Below, in pieces: positions 31,113 to 42,835 of a stretch of 64,000 nucleotides of DNA. The notes below the pieces were generated by a model, which worked only from the letters and a program-made list of their open reading frames with translations, was not told the origin of the DNA and ran no database searches. The stretch covers positions 10,243,077 through 10,307,076 of the forward strand of contig JAJEKV010000039.1 in the NCBI GenBank assembly GCA_021234155.1, given 5' to 3'. Every line of letters starts with the position of its first letter. The stretch's first letter is position 1. The stretch is from Isoetes taiwanensis (taxonomy: Eukaryota; Streptophyta; Lycopodiopsida; Isoetales; Isoetaceae). A program made the position numbers and the translations under genes.

Positions 31113-31775
31113 CATGGAATAAAATAACGGCTAAGGTTAGCCAAATGGCTATTTTGTAGCAGTTTTGCCAAGAAAAATGGCTAAAGTAAATGGAAAAAAT
31201 GCCCAAAAAAAAGAAAATTTTAGCCCAATTTTTTTGCCGCCCAAGTGAGTTTTTAGGTAGAATAGCCAAACCTTTACCTCCAGACATATCCATCAGGACA
31301 TCGATTAGCTAAACCTAAGATAGAGTGGTCTTGGAAAAATGGATAGATTAGCCTGAAATTCAACACCAATGTATGTGCTAACTTTAAGAAATTTCAAATA
31401 GGGTTTATATTTTTCTTTTTCTTTTTTCACTTTCTTTCTTGTTCCAAGTACAAAGTTAAAGATTAGAGGAAAAGGAACAATGTAGTCCTTCTTTTTTTAG
31501 GTTTTTCAACATGTTCATGTATGTTTGTGTCTTGATTTATGTATTTACAATAAATTCAATGTCTTTGCCAAAATGCTTGGATTTTTTTAAATTACTATAG
31601 TGTGCTAACATTTGCCTTTCCATTTTGTGAAAGTTTAGCCAAAAGCTAGAAACTGTGATGGAGAAAAACCATTTAGTTTAGCCAAGTGTTAGAAGCTTCT
31701 GGCCACAATTTGAAGATAGTTTAGCTAAACCTATTTTGGCTACGCTAAAATATAGGAGTAGTAATTTATTCCATG
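31113..31775. mobile_element. hAT-like MITE
   Basis: The element starts CATGGAATAAAAT and ends ATTTATTCCATG, an 11-base terminal inverted repeat CATGGAATAAA. It is flanked by identical 8-bp duplications (ATTAGGTT), the length made by hAT transposases. Subterminal GGCTAA/TTAGCC motifs recur at both ends (31130-31200 and 31640-31745), as expected for transposase-binding sites. At 663 bp it has no long ORF. It sits inside sequence that runs from the minus-strand Helitron end at 30996. Confidence 0.8.
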
Positions 31776-31783
31776 ATTAGGTT
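31776..31783. repeat. 8-bp target duplication ATTAGGTT (right)
   Basis: Second copy of the duplication flanking the hAT-like element. Confidence 0.8.
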
Positions 31784-31954
31784 TACTTGGTGCAAGGTGG
31801 GAATGTGTATAAATGTGCCATTCATAAAAGGATGCAAATGTATAATAAAGTCATAAGATGTGGTTGACCTTAGCTGTACCTGAGATTGCGTTAGCTGTTG
31901 TGGATTTATGAGGATTGTTTGTTCACGTAAGAAACCAATATGGAGTTCTTTCAA

Positions 31955-32085
31955 TATGTAGCATTATAACAGGGGGTTGTTTTTGTATTTTTGTATTTTT
32001 TTTCCTAAGGTTTTTATATGATTTGATGATAGTATTCCATGAGACGTACTAATTGGTACACCTAGAGTGCACATACGCTCACTTT
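31955..32085. repeat. Inverted repeat pair, left member
   Basis: AATATGTAGCATTATAACAG and the next about 110 bases match the reverse complement of 36880-36998, including CTAGAGTGCAC. The pair flanks about 4.8 kb that holds gene fragments. Confidence 0.7.
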
Positions 32086-32859
32086 AATTTTCGTGACACT
32101 TTCCAATGGTTGAATCCATAAATTTTGATATATATTTTTTATAATTTAAGGTTCTGTTAACAAAAAGTATTTTTTCTTTCTTTACATGCAAGGCTCGAGA
32201 CCCTTCAACTTAGGGTTTTGTTCTGCCCATGCCGTATCTGGCCCTCTGCCATATTCGACAGGGTAGGGCATGGATCATGTCGGATCAGCTAAGCATATTT
32301 TCTTACCTTGTTGCACAGCCTGAGTGTTATGGTTCTTTGAATGGTTCCAAGAGCCCCATGAAAAACAAAAATCCGGCAGAGGGAAATGGGTGCAGTGCAG
32401 TGCGGTGGTTTGCTTTGTTGTTGCTGCTTTGTTGTTATTGGGCGAATTGATTTCGTGCAACACTGGCTTTTGGCAGCTAGCCTAGGAGTTTGGTTGCAGG
32501 GGATGATTGTGATTGGATCAAAGGAAGAAATGAAGCTTGAAGTTGATACTTCATTGTGCATGTTATCATTTGTTCAGGCACTTGTGTTTGAAGCGACTAC
32601 TCTATTTGTTTGGTGCTGAAAAGCGGGCTTAAAGCAGCCCGCCGGATCCCAAAGCTACAGTGCATGGGGTTATTATTAGAAAACATTCCTTCTTCCTTTG
32701 ATTTTTTTTGCTTGGAGCCGAAATTGGCTCTGTTGTGTGTAGCAGAAGGTGACTTGCAAGCAGGAATATTGCTTCCAAATGAATGGTGGCATCGATCCTG
32801 GGGAATGCATGCTTTTGGCGACAATCGGCTCTTAAGCGACCCATAGATTTGGGCCATTA

Positions 32860-33062
32860 CATGTTTGACCATACCAATTCTTTGGGGATCGAGCATACAT
32901 GGTGTCATTAAAGGGGTCACTCATGATTGCAGCAAGTGTATCAATGCCATGAGTTAACTCTTCTGACTGTAGATCTTCACAGTCCGTTGCCTTGTTCAGT
33001 TTCTCAATGGCCATTTGGATGAGTGACGTGGAGAAAAGATGAGGAATCTGGTCTCTGGCCAA
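32860..33062 (-). pseudogene. Exon-like fragment of an unrecognised protein
   Basis: The minus strand reads QIPHLFSTSLIQMAIEKLNK, then EELTHGIDTLAAIMSDPFND, then TMYARSPK. The amino acid pattern looks coding (amphipathic helices, as in HEAT/ARM-like proteins). The open part begins near a possible acceptor (GACCAG/ATTCC). No neighbouring exons could be identified and I cannot name the family. The surrounding 32.2-33.1 kb has further short frames but no recognisable domain. Confidence 0.35.
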
Positions 33063-33099
33063 CTATTTCTCATCCACCAGTCTTTTACTTGGAGACATC

Positions 33100-34200
33100 C
33101 AAAAGAGATGTGGCATGTCCTCTTGCACTTTTGTGTTCAAAAGTCTTATTCGATCTTATTTGTTCTACATTCATCAGCAAGCATATCCATAGATTTTAGG
33201 TAATTTTTGTAGTTCGAAGGCACTATGGGACTGTTTACAGTCCAAATTTGATTCCTCCTTGGCCAGGCATATTTGGCATGCAGTTGTAGAAAAGAGAATG
33301 AAGAGATGTCATTTTTGCCAGATATATTGCAGGGAAAACAGGAGCAGCATGCTTCGTTAACAGTAACATGCTAATAGGCTCAGCTTAATACATGTACAGC
33401 TGAAACATGCTCCAGATCTTAGAACCAAGGTCTGAATTGGCAAGTGCTGGAAAACCTCATTCTTTACTCTCTGAATGTAGCTGTCAAATGACTGGAGGCT
33501 CTCTGAAACTAATCATGACAAGCAGTCTCAGATCTTGGAAGTGTCAGTGATAGATTATTGTTTGAGCCCTCATCCCGCATAGTAGAGAGGAGTGCAGGAA
33601 TCATGGACCAGTAACTTGACTTAACTTGCATGAGCGAAATAACTGTATATTTAACTGTTACAGATGAGTTTGCTTTGGACTATGGAAGTATGTCAGATGA
33701 TGTCAAAAAGGAGTTGGTCTTGGACTTACCTTGGATAGATCTTCATGCACGTGTCCATACATTTTCTTGAATCATTATCAAGGTTAATCAACATGAATTG
33801 TATATGCCTTCTTATATGTGTTTACATATTCCATTCAGCTGTTCGCATCATGGACCACTCGTTTAGAACAGTGATTCGCCTGAATATTTGGAATATCTCA
33901 TGCACGAGATATCAATGGCTCAAGTAAGCTGTTGGCAACGCATTATAGGTGTATGCATTCTGAAAATCAGGTCTTAGTTACCATTGAGGCATTGGATACT
34001 CAAATGTTGCATGGCTTCTCTGAGTTATAGTTATACGAACATCAAAGCCATGAGTTAATGTTAATGTTAATGTTAATGGTAATAGTAGTTGTGTTTAATG
34101 GCAAATGTCGTTGCCATTAGTTTTACTAATTGCTGTAATACTGTTGTTCATACGAGTAGGTTGTTTAACGATTTAGGCCCTTAAAGTTTATCTACATTTG
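33100..34200. other. Intergenic, no gene seen
   Basis: AT-rich DNA without a recognisable domain. A short (TTAATG)n run lies at 34053-34078. Frames over 60 codons are isolated. Confidence 0.5.
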
Positions 34201-34205
34201 CTTTT

Positions 34206-35030
34206 GTTAGGGCCCGAAGGGCCCAAAAATTTTTTTAAAATACCACTATTAACATTATTAACACAAACCATTGCATTTAACACATTTAAATTAAAATCCC
34301 CCTTAAACCCCCTTTGGTTTGGGTGCATATTCACACGGGGGGTTACGTAGGGCAGCGAGAGCCCCAAAAATATATCTACAATACATGTATAAAATTAACA
34401 CCATTGAGTACATTCTCTCAAACCTTATAGTATTTTGCAAACCTTAGTATACAGTATACAAAAATTTGTACAGGCATACCCCACAAACGAGGATCGCTAT
34501 GTACGGTCCAGATCGAGGAATAAAGGGCAAATATGCCCATCCGACAGCTTTGTCATATTGCAATTTTTTTTTGTTGAAGGACGTCAGACTTTATTCACGC
34601 ATTAACCTCTAACACAAACCATTACATTACACGCATTAAAATTAGATTCCCCCTTACACCCCCTTTTGTTTGGGTGCATATTCACACGGGGGGTGACTCC
34701 GGGCAACGAGAGCTGTTGGATAGGCATATTCACCCCTTATTCCTTAATCTACACCGCACACAAAATTCCTCGTTTGTGGGGTATGGATGTATAGAAATTG
34801 TGATACTGTATAACAAGATTTGCAAAATACTATAAGATTTCAGGCAATATACTATATGGTGTTGATTTTGTACATGCAAAACATAATTATAAGTGCTCTC
34901 GGCTGCCCCTCGTCACCCGTGTGAATATGCACCCAAACAAAGGGGTGTAAGGGGAATCTAATTTTAATGCGTGTAATGTAATGGTTTGTGTTAGAGGTTA
35001 AAAATTTTTTTGCCCCTTCGGGGCAATGAA
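34206..35030. mobile_element. Fold-back element with nested repeat copy
   Basis: The left end (GCCCGAAGGGCCCAAAAATT at about 34211) and the right end (minus strand GCCCCGAAGGGGCAAAAAAA) are inverted. About 290 bases inward from each end remain complementary, including TTTGGGTGCATATTCACACG on the left (34317) and its complement on the right (34916). A second same-strand copy of the left part is inserted at about 34590-34715. No ORF. This is a MITE or fold-back element whose interior was re-invaded or duplicated. Confidence 0.7.
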
Positions 35031-35639
35031 AATTGTGTATGAATGTTGTGTACATCGCTATAGGTTCTTGTGCCTAAGATAGTGTGGCCTTGAAGACCAC
35101 ACTACGAGTTCTTATTTGCAAAAAATTTCTATAATATATATATTTGTAATAAGCAAGTAGGCTAAAAAATTTATATCATTATTGAGGGTCTCCATTCTAC
35201 ATATTGGAATACAAAAAGAAACTCTACAATATTGATGAAAAAAATAATGCTAAAGAGAATGCATTATCATGTAAACCACTTACAATATCCCTAGGTAGAT
35301 GCTAGACATGTTAGAACATGTGTTTAGGAAATGGAGCCATGAAGAATGTCACATTTGTTTAAGTCAGTTTAAGTCAATAGTCAAATCACAATGATACTAA
35401 GTAAGCAGACACAATAAGAAAAAGAAAGAGGTGTGCAACCAAACATCTTATTCTGAAATGTAATTTTGTAAGTACATGGATTGCCAATATATGGTCGCAT
35501 GATAGAACTAAATCAAATTCACACGATGTTCTCAATGAATCTGTAAAACCAGGGCAAGGTTGGCCCATTAAAAGTGCATCACCTCTTAGTAAAACATAAG
35601 ATAATGTGAGTTTGAAGAAAGGCTGCAAAAAAATGAAAG

Positions 35640-36254
35640 ACTTATCATGGTTACCAATAAAAAGTTCTTCAAGTCGTTATCTTACATATCAAATATTCCA
35701 TGCCATGCTTGTACGGTATTCCATTGTCAATATTCCCAGGAATAATAATGTCCTTCCAAGTGTCAAATGCACTAGTATTTCGTTTGTCAGTACGGTCCCC
35801 TGCAGTAAAACAAGTAGATGTAAGAAAAGTAGTGGCCAATCTATATTCTTATATCAAGCAACAAAAACTACCTCTGGCGTGAGAAAAATTGATCTGTTCA
35901 GGTGAGTAGCCCAATCTCTAAATAAGTGCGCACCAGCTCCACTGCAAGTCCTCATCAAGAAATGCTGCAATTCAGACATTATTTACAATGGGCAAAGCAT
36001 TTACAATGGACAAAGCATGGACAATGTGAACTCTTGAACCCATCAAATGTAGCCTATCTAAAATACCTCGGAAACACGAAAATATGATCTCGCCCTCCAG
36101 AGCGGCGAAAATAGGGCATTTGCTTGATAATCTCAAACATGAGATGAGAACTCAGATAGATATAGCTGCTTAGAATAAACTCTCACCTGAATATATTTTT
36201 GGTTTATCTCCTTATCTGTAAGGCCGCCTTTCATGCGGACACATTTCACATAAG
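35640..36254 (-). pseudogene. Exostosin-family (GT47) glycosyltransferase exons
   Basis: The minus-strand exons are these. 36254-36187 gives YVKCVRMKGGLTDKEINQKY. About 36147-36085 gives IIKQMPYFRRSGGRDHIFVF. 35941-35872 gives GAGAHLFRDWATHLNRSIFL. 35799 to about 35650 gives DRTDKRNTSAFDTWKDIIIP. Splice sites are canonical. This is the conserved N-terminal half of plant GT47 exostosin-like transferases, which work in the Golgi on cell-wall or glycoprotein sugars. The last junction is one base out of phase (PEG/DRTD region), and the C-terminal catalytic half is missing, so I call it a pseudogene fragment. Confidence 0.8.
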
Positions 36255-36299
36255 CTGGAACAAAGAAAAATTGATACAGATTATTTTTGAAAAATAGCA

Positions 36300-36735
36300 T
36301 CTCATTACCTTGTTCGTCGATCTGAGCATGCAGCTTGTCCTGGACACTTTTCCAGTCAATAACATAAGCTTTATCTCTTCAGGCCTATCCTTAAAAATAT
36401 CACGCCATGAGGCCAATATGGCAGGAGTGGCCACAGTTCTAATTTCTTCTGCCCTAGCTGTGCGTCCTCCAGCTATGCAGCGGACCATAAGGTGATGCGA
36501 AGCCCTATTGAAGGTATAAAAATTGATTTGAAATATGTGGCTCCGGATCCACGATACCTAAAACTGTAGGATTACTAGGATTGGCTGGAACCAAAGCGAT
36601 CGACTTTGGGATTGTATCTTCAGCTACGACAACGGCAGAGTAAAGGTCCATACCATCAGCATCTCCATCTGGGTCTGGTTCGTCTTCTTCTTCCTCGGGA
36701 AGGGGAGGAGGGTCCGATGGGGTTTTTGAAAACCT
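36300..36735 (-). pseudogene. Acidic exon(s) preceding the exostosin exons, unknown origin
   Basis: The minus strand gives an acidic proline-rich piece (PPPLPEEEEDEPDPDGDADG, then AVVVAEDTIPKSIALVPANP) at about 36720-36500. A second piece at 36475-36310 reads GGRTARAEEIRTVATPAILA, then SWRDIFKDRPEEI, then after a one-base shift IDWKSVQDKLHAQIDEQ. It ends at a donor (CAAG/GTAATG) that is phase-compatible with the exostosin exon at 36254. The residues do not look like exostosin, so these may be exons of another gene joined to it. Confidence 0.4.
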
Positions 36736-36879
36736 AGAGTCCCCTTGGTTCTTTTTTTTGCTTTTTCTAATATTAACCTAATATTTGAAACCTAAACTAA
36801 AAAAACATGCAAACAATAAAAGCCCCACAACCACACGATTTTCCCTCTTCTTTAAAATCAATGGCTAACAAATGGGTGC

Positions 36880-36998
36880 ACTCTAGAAATACCGTTTAGT
36901 ACGTCCACGTGAATACGCCCGTGAAATCATATGAAAACCATGCCAAAAAGCGTACAAAATCACAAAAAAAACCCCCTGTTATAATGCTACATATTCAA
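36880..36998. repeat. Inverted repeat pair, right member
   Basis: Reverse complement of 31955-32085. See that entry. Confidence 0.7.
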
Positions 36999-37084
36999 TC
37001 AAAGAGTCAAATACAAGTATAAATGCAAAGACAGGAATAAAATCTCAGCGGATAAGCGGAGACCCACCGAGTGAAGCAACCTGC

Positions 37085-37333
37085 CTAAGCATAAGAGTGC
37101 ACATCCAAAAACTCCTCAAAAATCAATCGCCTCTTGCGAGGGGCAAGTGAAGAACAATGATACGACTTTACAATGTAACCTTGAGCTTCTTGGAGAACAC
37201 GATTATCTGCCACATCCAGACCTTTGAAGATTACCAATCTTCGTCTTTTCCAGATAGTCCAAAGCAACCATCCTGCTGCTAGATGAAAAGCCTGGCCTTG
37301 TAACTCTGTCCAGGTACTTGGGTAAATTGCCAA
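37085..37333 (-). pseudogene. LINE ORF2 C-terminal fragment
   Basis: The minus strand reads QGQAFHLAAGWLLWTIWKRR then LVIFKGLDVADNRVLQEAQG. It shares the W-xx-W-x-IWKRRR pattern with 1-148 and typical plant LINE C-termini. Upstream RT sequence is absent, so it is a truncated insertion. Confidence 0.55.
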
Positions 37334-37334
37334 A

Positions 37335-37820
37335 AGCAGTTGTCATATTGCAATTTGATTTAAGATTGTTCTAAGAGTGTTAATTGAAGTTTGTACTGGG
37401 CTTTAGCTTGGGGCCAAAGAGATACAATAACATTGTAAAATGTAAGGATATTTGGGCTTCAGCAATCACTTTTAAAGAGGATGTTGTTATAGCATAAACA
37501 ATTTGCATTGGAGGGAAAAGTGCATTTAAGGTAGCACTTGGTACATGGATCGATGTGAAAATGTAGAGCTATCTATAAACAGATCTATAGATAGACAGAC
37601 AAAAGCAGTGCAAGCAGCAGCGGCGAGCAAAGCAAAGGCGAGCTAGGCAGCAAAAAAGTGAGCGAGCGAGGCAGGCATGCACGAAGGCATGCATGCAGCA
37701 TGCAGACGCATGCAGACAACACTGATGCAGGAGGCGGACATGCGAGACAAAGCGTACGCATGAGATGTAGATAGGCAGGCATGCAGACAGCAAGTAGGTA
37801 GAAGCAATTCTTATGGATTT
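37335..37820. other. Intergenic with GCATGC-rich low-complexity tract
   Basis: 37600-37790 is rich in GCATGCAGACGCATGC-like and GCGAGC units. A similar tract (CGCACGCATGCATGC) lies at 39805-39880. No gene is seen. Confidence 0.5.
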
Positions 37821-37821
37821 T

Positions 37822-39730
37822 TTATGGGTTTGAAACTTAGTTATATCTATGTAATTGGAGGTTCGGACACATATTACACTTTAGCTTTTGTATCATTTTG
37901 TATCCCATAGATGGACGCATAAGGTTAAGTGTAACATAAAGTCCTATGTAAAATAAAGTCTGAATATGTGGTTGACCTTGTAATAGGTATAATACACTAT
38001 TTATGAGGGTTTTTGAACATGAGAAATGGATAAGGAGTTTGTTTGCCATGTTGCAATTTGATTTGTTTTGGAATTATTGGCTTTGAATAGCCAAATATAT
38101 AGCATGTGCACAACTCTTGAGTAGCAAAAAGTTTAATGTGTATGGAGAAGCTCAATGCTTCACGACTAATGGTCACTATGCATACCACAACAGAAGAAAA
38201 GCGTGTATGAAGCATAACATGCTTTTGATTTGATGGTTGTGTGTGATCATGTCCAACAAATAAAGAAGAAGGAGGTCAATTTTTTAATACAGTTGGAAAA
38301 GATTAGAAGCAAAAAACTATATGGGACACAAAACACCATGTAGGAAAATAACAGAAGTAAGGACGGAACTGCACTGAATCAGGTGGGAATGAAGGCAGAA
38401 CATGTACTACCTAGGATCTCTTGCTTAATTTGCAAATAGACATATCAAACAATATGACAAAAAGAGGATATGCATGATATAATGGTTAGCTCTGTTATGG
38501 AGAGATTGCGGTGTTCTGCACCTTCCAAATGCATAGAACAAATAAATGCCTGGCCAACCAACAAGCCCAGCCAAAGATGCCATAAACATGAAGAATAACA
38601 TATGAAACACCTCCCTGCTAGACTGGCTAGAAGATGAAGGCTTCAAATTGAGTGAAGTGCATCAGACATAATCAAGGATGATATTGAACTTAACAAAAAT
38701 AGTGTGTTTGAGCTGGATACATTGCATTTGATAACTATTGTATCATAGAGAGTCGCCTTAATTTTTTCTCAACCCCATCATTTTTATTTTAAAAACTCTA
38801 AAATCAGAATTGATATCTACATTTTACAATATGTAGCAATCATGTAGCTAATAAATGGTCTATTTTATATTACTCCAATTCGTGAAGCTTAGATGTTAAT
38901 GTGCACTGACTTTTCCCATATGGACTTGACCCTTCCATCTTATATGCTCCTTGCAATTATAGTTCAAGCTGTGTTGTTGACCATTCTCGGCCTGCACCAA
39001 GTGCCAAAGCACTACCAAGACATGAGCATTCATGCAAATTTAAAGTTCATTATCCTAACTCACTCAAGGAAATTTTGTGTTAATGAACCACTGCAAAAGT
39101 CATCAGAGGCTTTGATGGACCAATACTGCAACTCTTAAGCCTTTTTCTACCCCAAGCATCCAATATACCTATTTGTTTTAGTGAACTGAATAAAGAAACT
39201 TATAGCGAAATCCAGATTGAAGGAAGTTTTAATCACAACATGAATGTAAAAATAGATACGCCTATGACTCATTATCAGTTGTTTGCCTCTTCAGTTATAT
39301 CTGATTTTGCCCCTTGCGCCACATTTGTAAATAACAAATACATCACAGATGCCAATGCTTTTGGCTTGGACAACGATCACAAACCCTATACATGACACTG
39401 AAGGAAACACAAAAATGGCAAATTCTATCCGCTTATCCAATTTGCCTACCAGTAGCAAAGCATTGATGTAGCAAAATATGATCAAATTTGAGCCCAAAGG
39501 CAAGGAAACATTGGAGGATTCTGGCCATGAATTCGAATAGCAATCAGGGGAGATTCTTCAAGAGTTAAGACTATTCTACACCAACATAAACTATTCACAA
39601 CTGAAGAAGCATATGCCAGATTTAATAAGCCAAACTCGGATCATTCACAAGCATTGCCTAATGGACCAGGCGGAGTGGCATGAGCCACTCCCCCGAGTCC
39701 ATACAGTTGTTACTTTGATCATAATCCTGC
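37822..39730. repeat. Tandem duplication, unit 1
   Basis: Matches 39910-42075 in order: GAAACTTAGTTATATCTATG (37831/39930), the minus-strand exon-like frame (38425/40432), CACTGACTTTTCCCATATGG (38903/40902) and the 39080-39560 block. Unit 1 retains about 70 bases (38162-38232) deleted in unit 2. Confidence 0.88.
38425..38646 (-). pseudogene. Membrane-segment exon, copy 1
   Basis: The minus-strand frame MKPSSSSQSSREVFHMLFFM then FMASLAGLVGWPGIYLFYAF has one clear hydrophobic segment and a GT donor-like site after FGR. The same exon is at 40432-40653 with conservative changes, which suggests the duplicated unit carried part of a membrane-protein gene. The family is not recognised. Confidence 0.4.
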
Positions 39731-39909
39731 AACAACAACCATAATATTCCTGGAAGCAATTACATGAAGGTCTTAGATTAGTTTGGAGACTCTTTAGTCC
39801 ACAAATCCACGCATGCATGCAGCGCATGCACGCATTTACGCACGCACGCATGCATGCATTACAGCACGCATTGCAGGCAGCAAAAGGCAGCGGCAGAAAG
39901 TGGATAGAA

Positions 39910-42075
39910 GCGGTTTTTTTATGGGCTTGAAACTTAGTTATATCTATGTAATTGGAGGTTCTGACACATATTACACTTAGCTTTTGTATCATTTTGTATC
40001 CCATAGATGGACGCATAAGGTTAAGTGTAACATAAAGTCCTATGTAAAATAAAGTCCTAAGATGTGGTTGACCTTGTGTTAGGTATAATACACTATTTAT
40101 GAGGGAATTGTTTTTGAACATGAGAATTTGATAAGGAGTTTTGTTTCCATGTTGCAATTTGATTTGTTTTGGAATTATTGGCTTTGAATAGCCAAATATA
40201 TAGCATGCGCACAACCCTTGAGTAGCAAAAAGGGTAATATGTATGGAGAAGCGATCATGTCCAACAAATAAAGAAGAAGGTGGTCAATTTTTTAACACAG
40301 TTGGAAAAGATTAGAAGCAAAAAACTATATGGGTCACATAACACCATGTAGGAAAATAATAGAAGTAGGATGAAACTACACTGAATTAGGTGGGAATGAA
40401 GGCCGAACATGTATTACCCAGGATCTCTTGCTTAATTTGCAAATAGACATATCAAACAATACGGCAAAAATAGGATATGCATGATATAATGGGTACCTCT
40501 GTTATGGAGAGATTGCGGTGTTCTGCACCTTCCAAATGCATAGAACAAATAAATGCCTGGCCAACCAACAGGCCCAATCAAAGATGCCATAAACATGAAG
40601 AATAATATATGAAACACCTCCCTGCTAGACTGGCCAAAAGATGAAGGCTTCAAATTGAGTGAAGTGCATCAGACATAATCGAGGATGATATTGAACTTAA
40701 CAAAAATAGTTTGTTTGAACTGGATACATCGCATTTGATAGCTATTGTGGAGATTCAAAGGGATGTCATAGAGAGTCAGCTCAATTTTTTCTCAACCCCA
40801 TCATTTTTATTTTAAAAACTCTAAACAATATGTAACAATCACGTAGCTAATAAATGGTCTATCTTAGATAACTCCAATTCGTGAAGCCTAGATGTCAATG
40901 TGCACTGCCTTTTCCCATATGGACTTGACCCTTCCATCTTATATGCTCCTTGCATTTACAGTTCAAGCTGTGTTGTTGACCATTCTTGGCCTGCACCAAG
41001 TGCCAAAGCACTACCAAGACATGAGCATTCATACAAATTTAAACTTCATTGTCCTAACTCACTCAAAGAAATTTTGTGATAATGAACCACTGCAAAAATC
41101 ATCAAAGGCTTTGATGGACCAATACTCTGTAGCCTTCTTCTACCCCTTCTAAATTTATGAAGCATCCAATATACCTATTTGTTTTAGTGAACTAAAAGAG
41201 AGGCGACCGTTGAACCACCAATGCAATCATTGTCGGATTAGCTAGATGTTCTTAATCACAACATGAATGTAAAAATAGATACGCCTACAACTATTATCAG
41301 TTGTTTGCCTCTTCAGTTAAATCCGGTTTTGCCCCTTTTGCCACGTCTGTAAATAACAAATACATCACAGATGCCAATGCTTTTGGATTGGACAGCGATC
41401 ACAAACCCTATACATGATGCTGAACGAAACACAAAAATGGCAAATTCTATCTGCTTATCCAATTTGTCCAGTGTTAATGAACCACTGCAAAAGTCATCAG
41501 AGGCTTTGATGGACCAATACTGCAACTCTTAAGCCTTCTTCTACCCCAAGCATCCAATATACCTATTTGTTTTAGTGAACTGAATAAAGAAACTTATAGC
41601 GAAATCCAGATTGAAGGAAGTTTTAATCACAATATGAATGTAAAAATAGATACGCCTATGACTCATTATCAGTTGTTTGCCTCTTCAGTTATATCTGATT
41701 TTGTCCCTTGCGCCACATCTGTAAATAACAAATACATCACAGATGCCAATGCTTTTGGATTAGACAACGATCACAAACCCTATACAATACATGACGCTGA
41801 ACGAAACACAAAAATGGCAAATTCTATCTGCTTATCCAATTTGCCTACCAGTAGCAGAGCCTTGATGCAGCAAAACATGATCAATTTGAGCCCAAAAGCA
41901 AGGAAACATTGGAGGGTTTTGGCCATGAATTCGAATAGCAATCAGGGGAGGTTCTTCAAGAGTTAAGACTAGACTGTTCTACACCAACATAAACTATTCA
42001 CAACTGAGCATATGCCAGATTTTATAAGCAAAACTCGGATCATTCATAAACGTTGCCTAATGGACCAGGCAGAGT
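39910..42075. repeat. Tandem duplication, unit 2 (with internal third block)
   Basis: Copy of 37822-39730. The block equivalent to 39080-39560 occurs twice in this unit (41080-41470 in truncated form, and 41470-41965), so a smaller duplication followed the larger one. Confidence 0.85.
40432..40653 (-). pseudogene. Membrane-segment exon, copy 2
   Basis: MKPSSFGQSSREVFHILFFM then FMASLIGPVGWPGIYLFYAF. Paralogue of 38425-38646, same open frame and same donor-like end. Confidence 0.4.
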
Positions 42076-42455
42076 GATTGCACTTGCCTGCAAGTTTAAG
42101 ACATTTTGCTTTTCTGCATTCCTACAGAAAATGATATGCGTCATTCCTAGCGATTTCCAACAAAAGTCTGGCAAGATCAATCTCCTCCTGCAGATTCCTC
42201 CCATTCTGAATTTTGCAGAAATCCCAACATTACTGGAAAATAACAGTGGCAAATAACAGTTCCAGCCCAGAAGCCTTTTTAGAACAATAAAAACCAGTCA
42301 TGTCTTAAAGCAGCCTACAACTTCCTGGTCAGGAGAAGGATCCTTTGAAAAAGAGACAGAAATGAGTATATGAGTTAGTGACCAATTATCTGACCGATAT
42401 CTGCATGGTGCCATTACGATACATCATTTGCCATGGTACAACTGAATGGCATGAA

Positions 42456-42536
42456 AAGAAATCCGTAAGCCCTGTGTGGAATGTCATCAGTAGCAAATAA
42501 TAATACTTCGTGTACAACCATGAGATACAAAAGAGA
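42456..42536. repeat. Short dispersed repeat, copy 2
   Basis: Matches 2017-2100 (AATCCGTAAGCCCTGTGTGG and the following bases). Confidence 0.6.
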
Positions 42537-42835
42537 AGAAAACTTTGAATTATGAAGAAAATCAGCAATGGGTGATACAAATCCACCATTAATCCATCTA
42601 GTGTCTGCGAAATCTCAAAATGCACATTCAAAATGCATGTGCTATTTTCACAGACATAGAGGATGAAATCTATCTGAAACCTAATGAGGCATCAAAAATT
42701 TGAAAGGTCTAAAAGATTTAACGAAAATAAGAAATCTAATATGGTCTATTGCTGCACCATAGATCTAGAACTGCTCTGGTCCATCATCTGCAAACACATT
42801 AAACAAATCTCAAAGAAAATCTCAAACATACACTA

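Noticed and set aside
37569-37793. Cys/Leu-rich minus-strand frame as a secreted cysteine-rich peptide
   Set aside because: It is produced by GCATGC-type low-complexity DNA, with no conserved cysteine spacing and no signal-peptide cleavage pattern of a known family.
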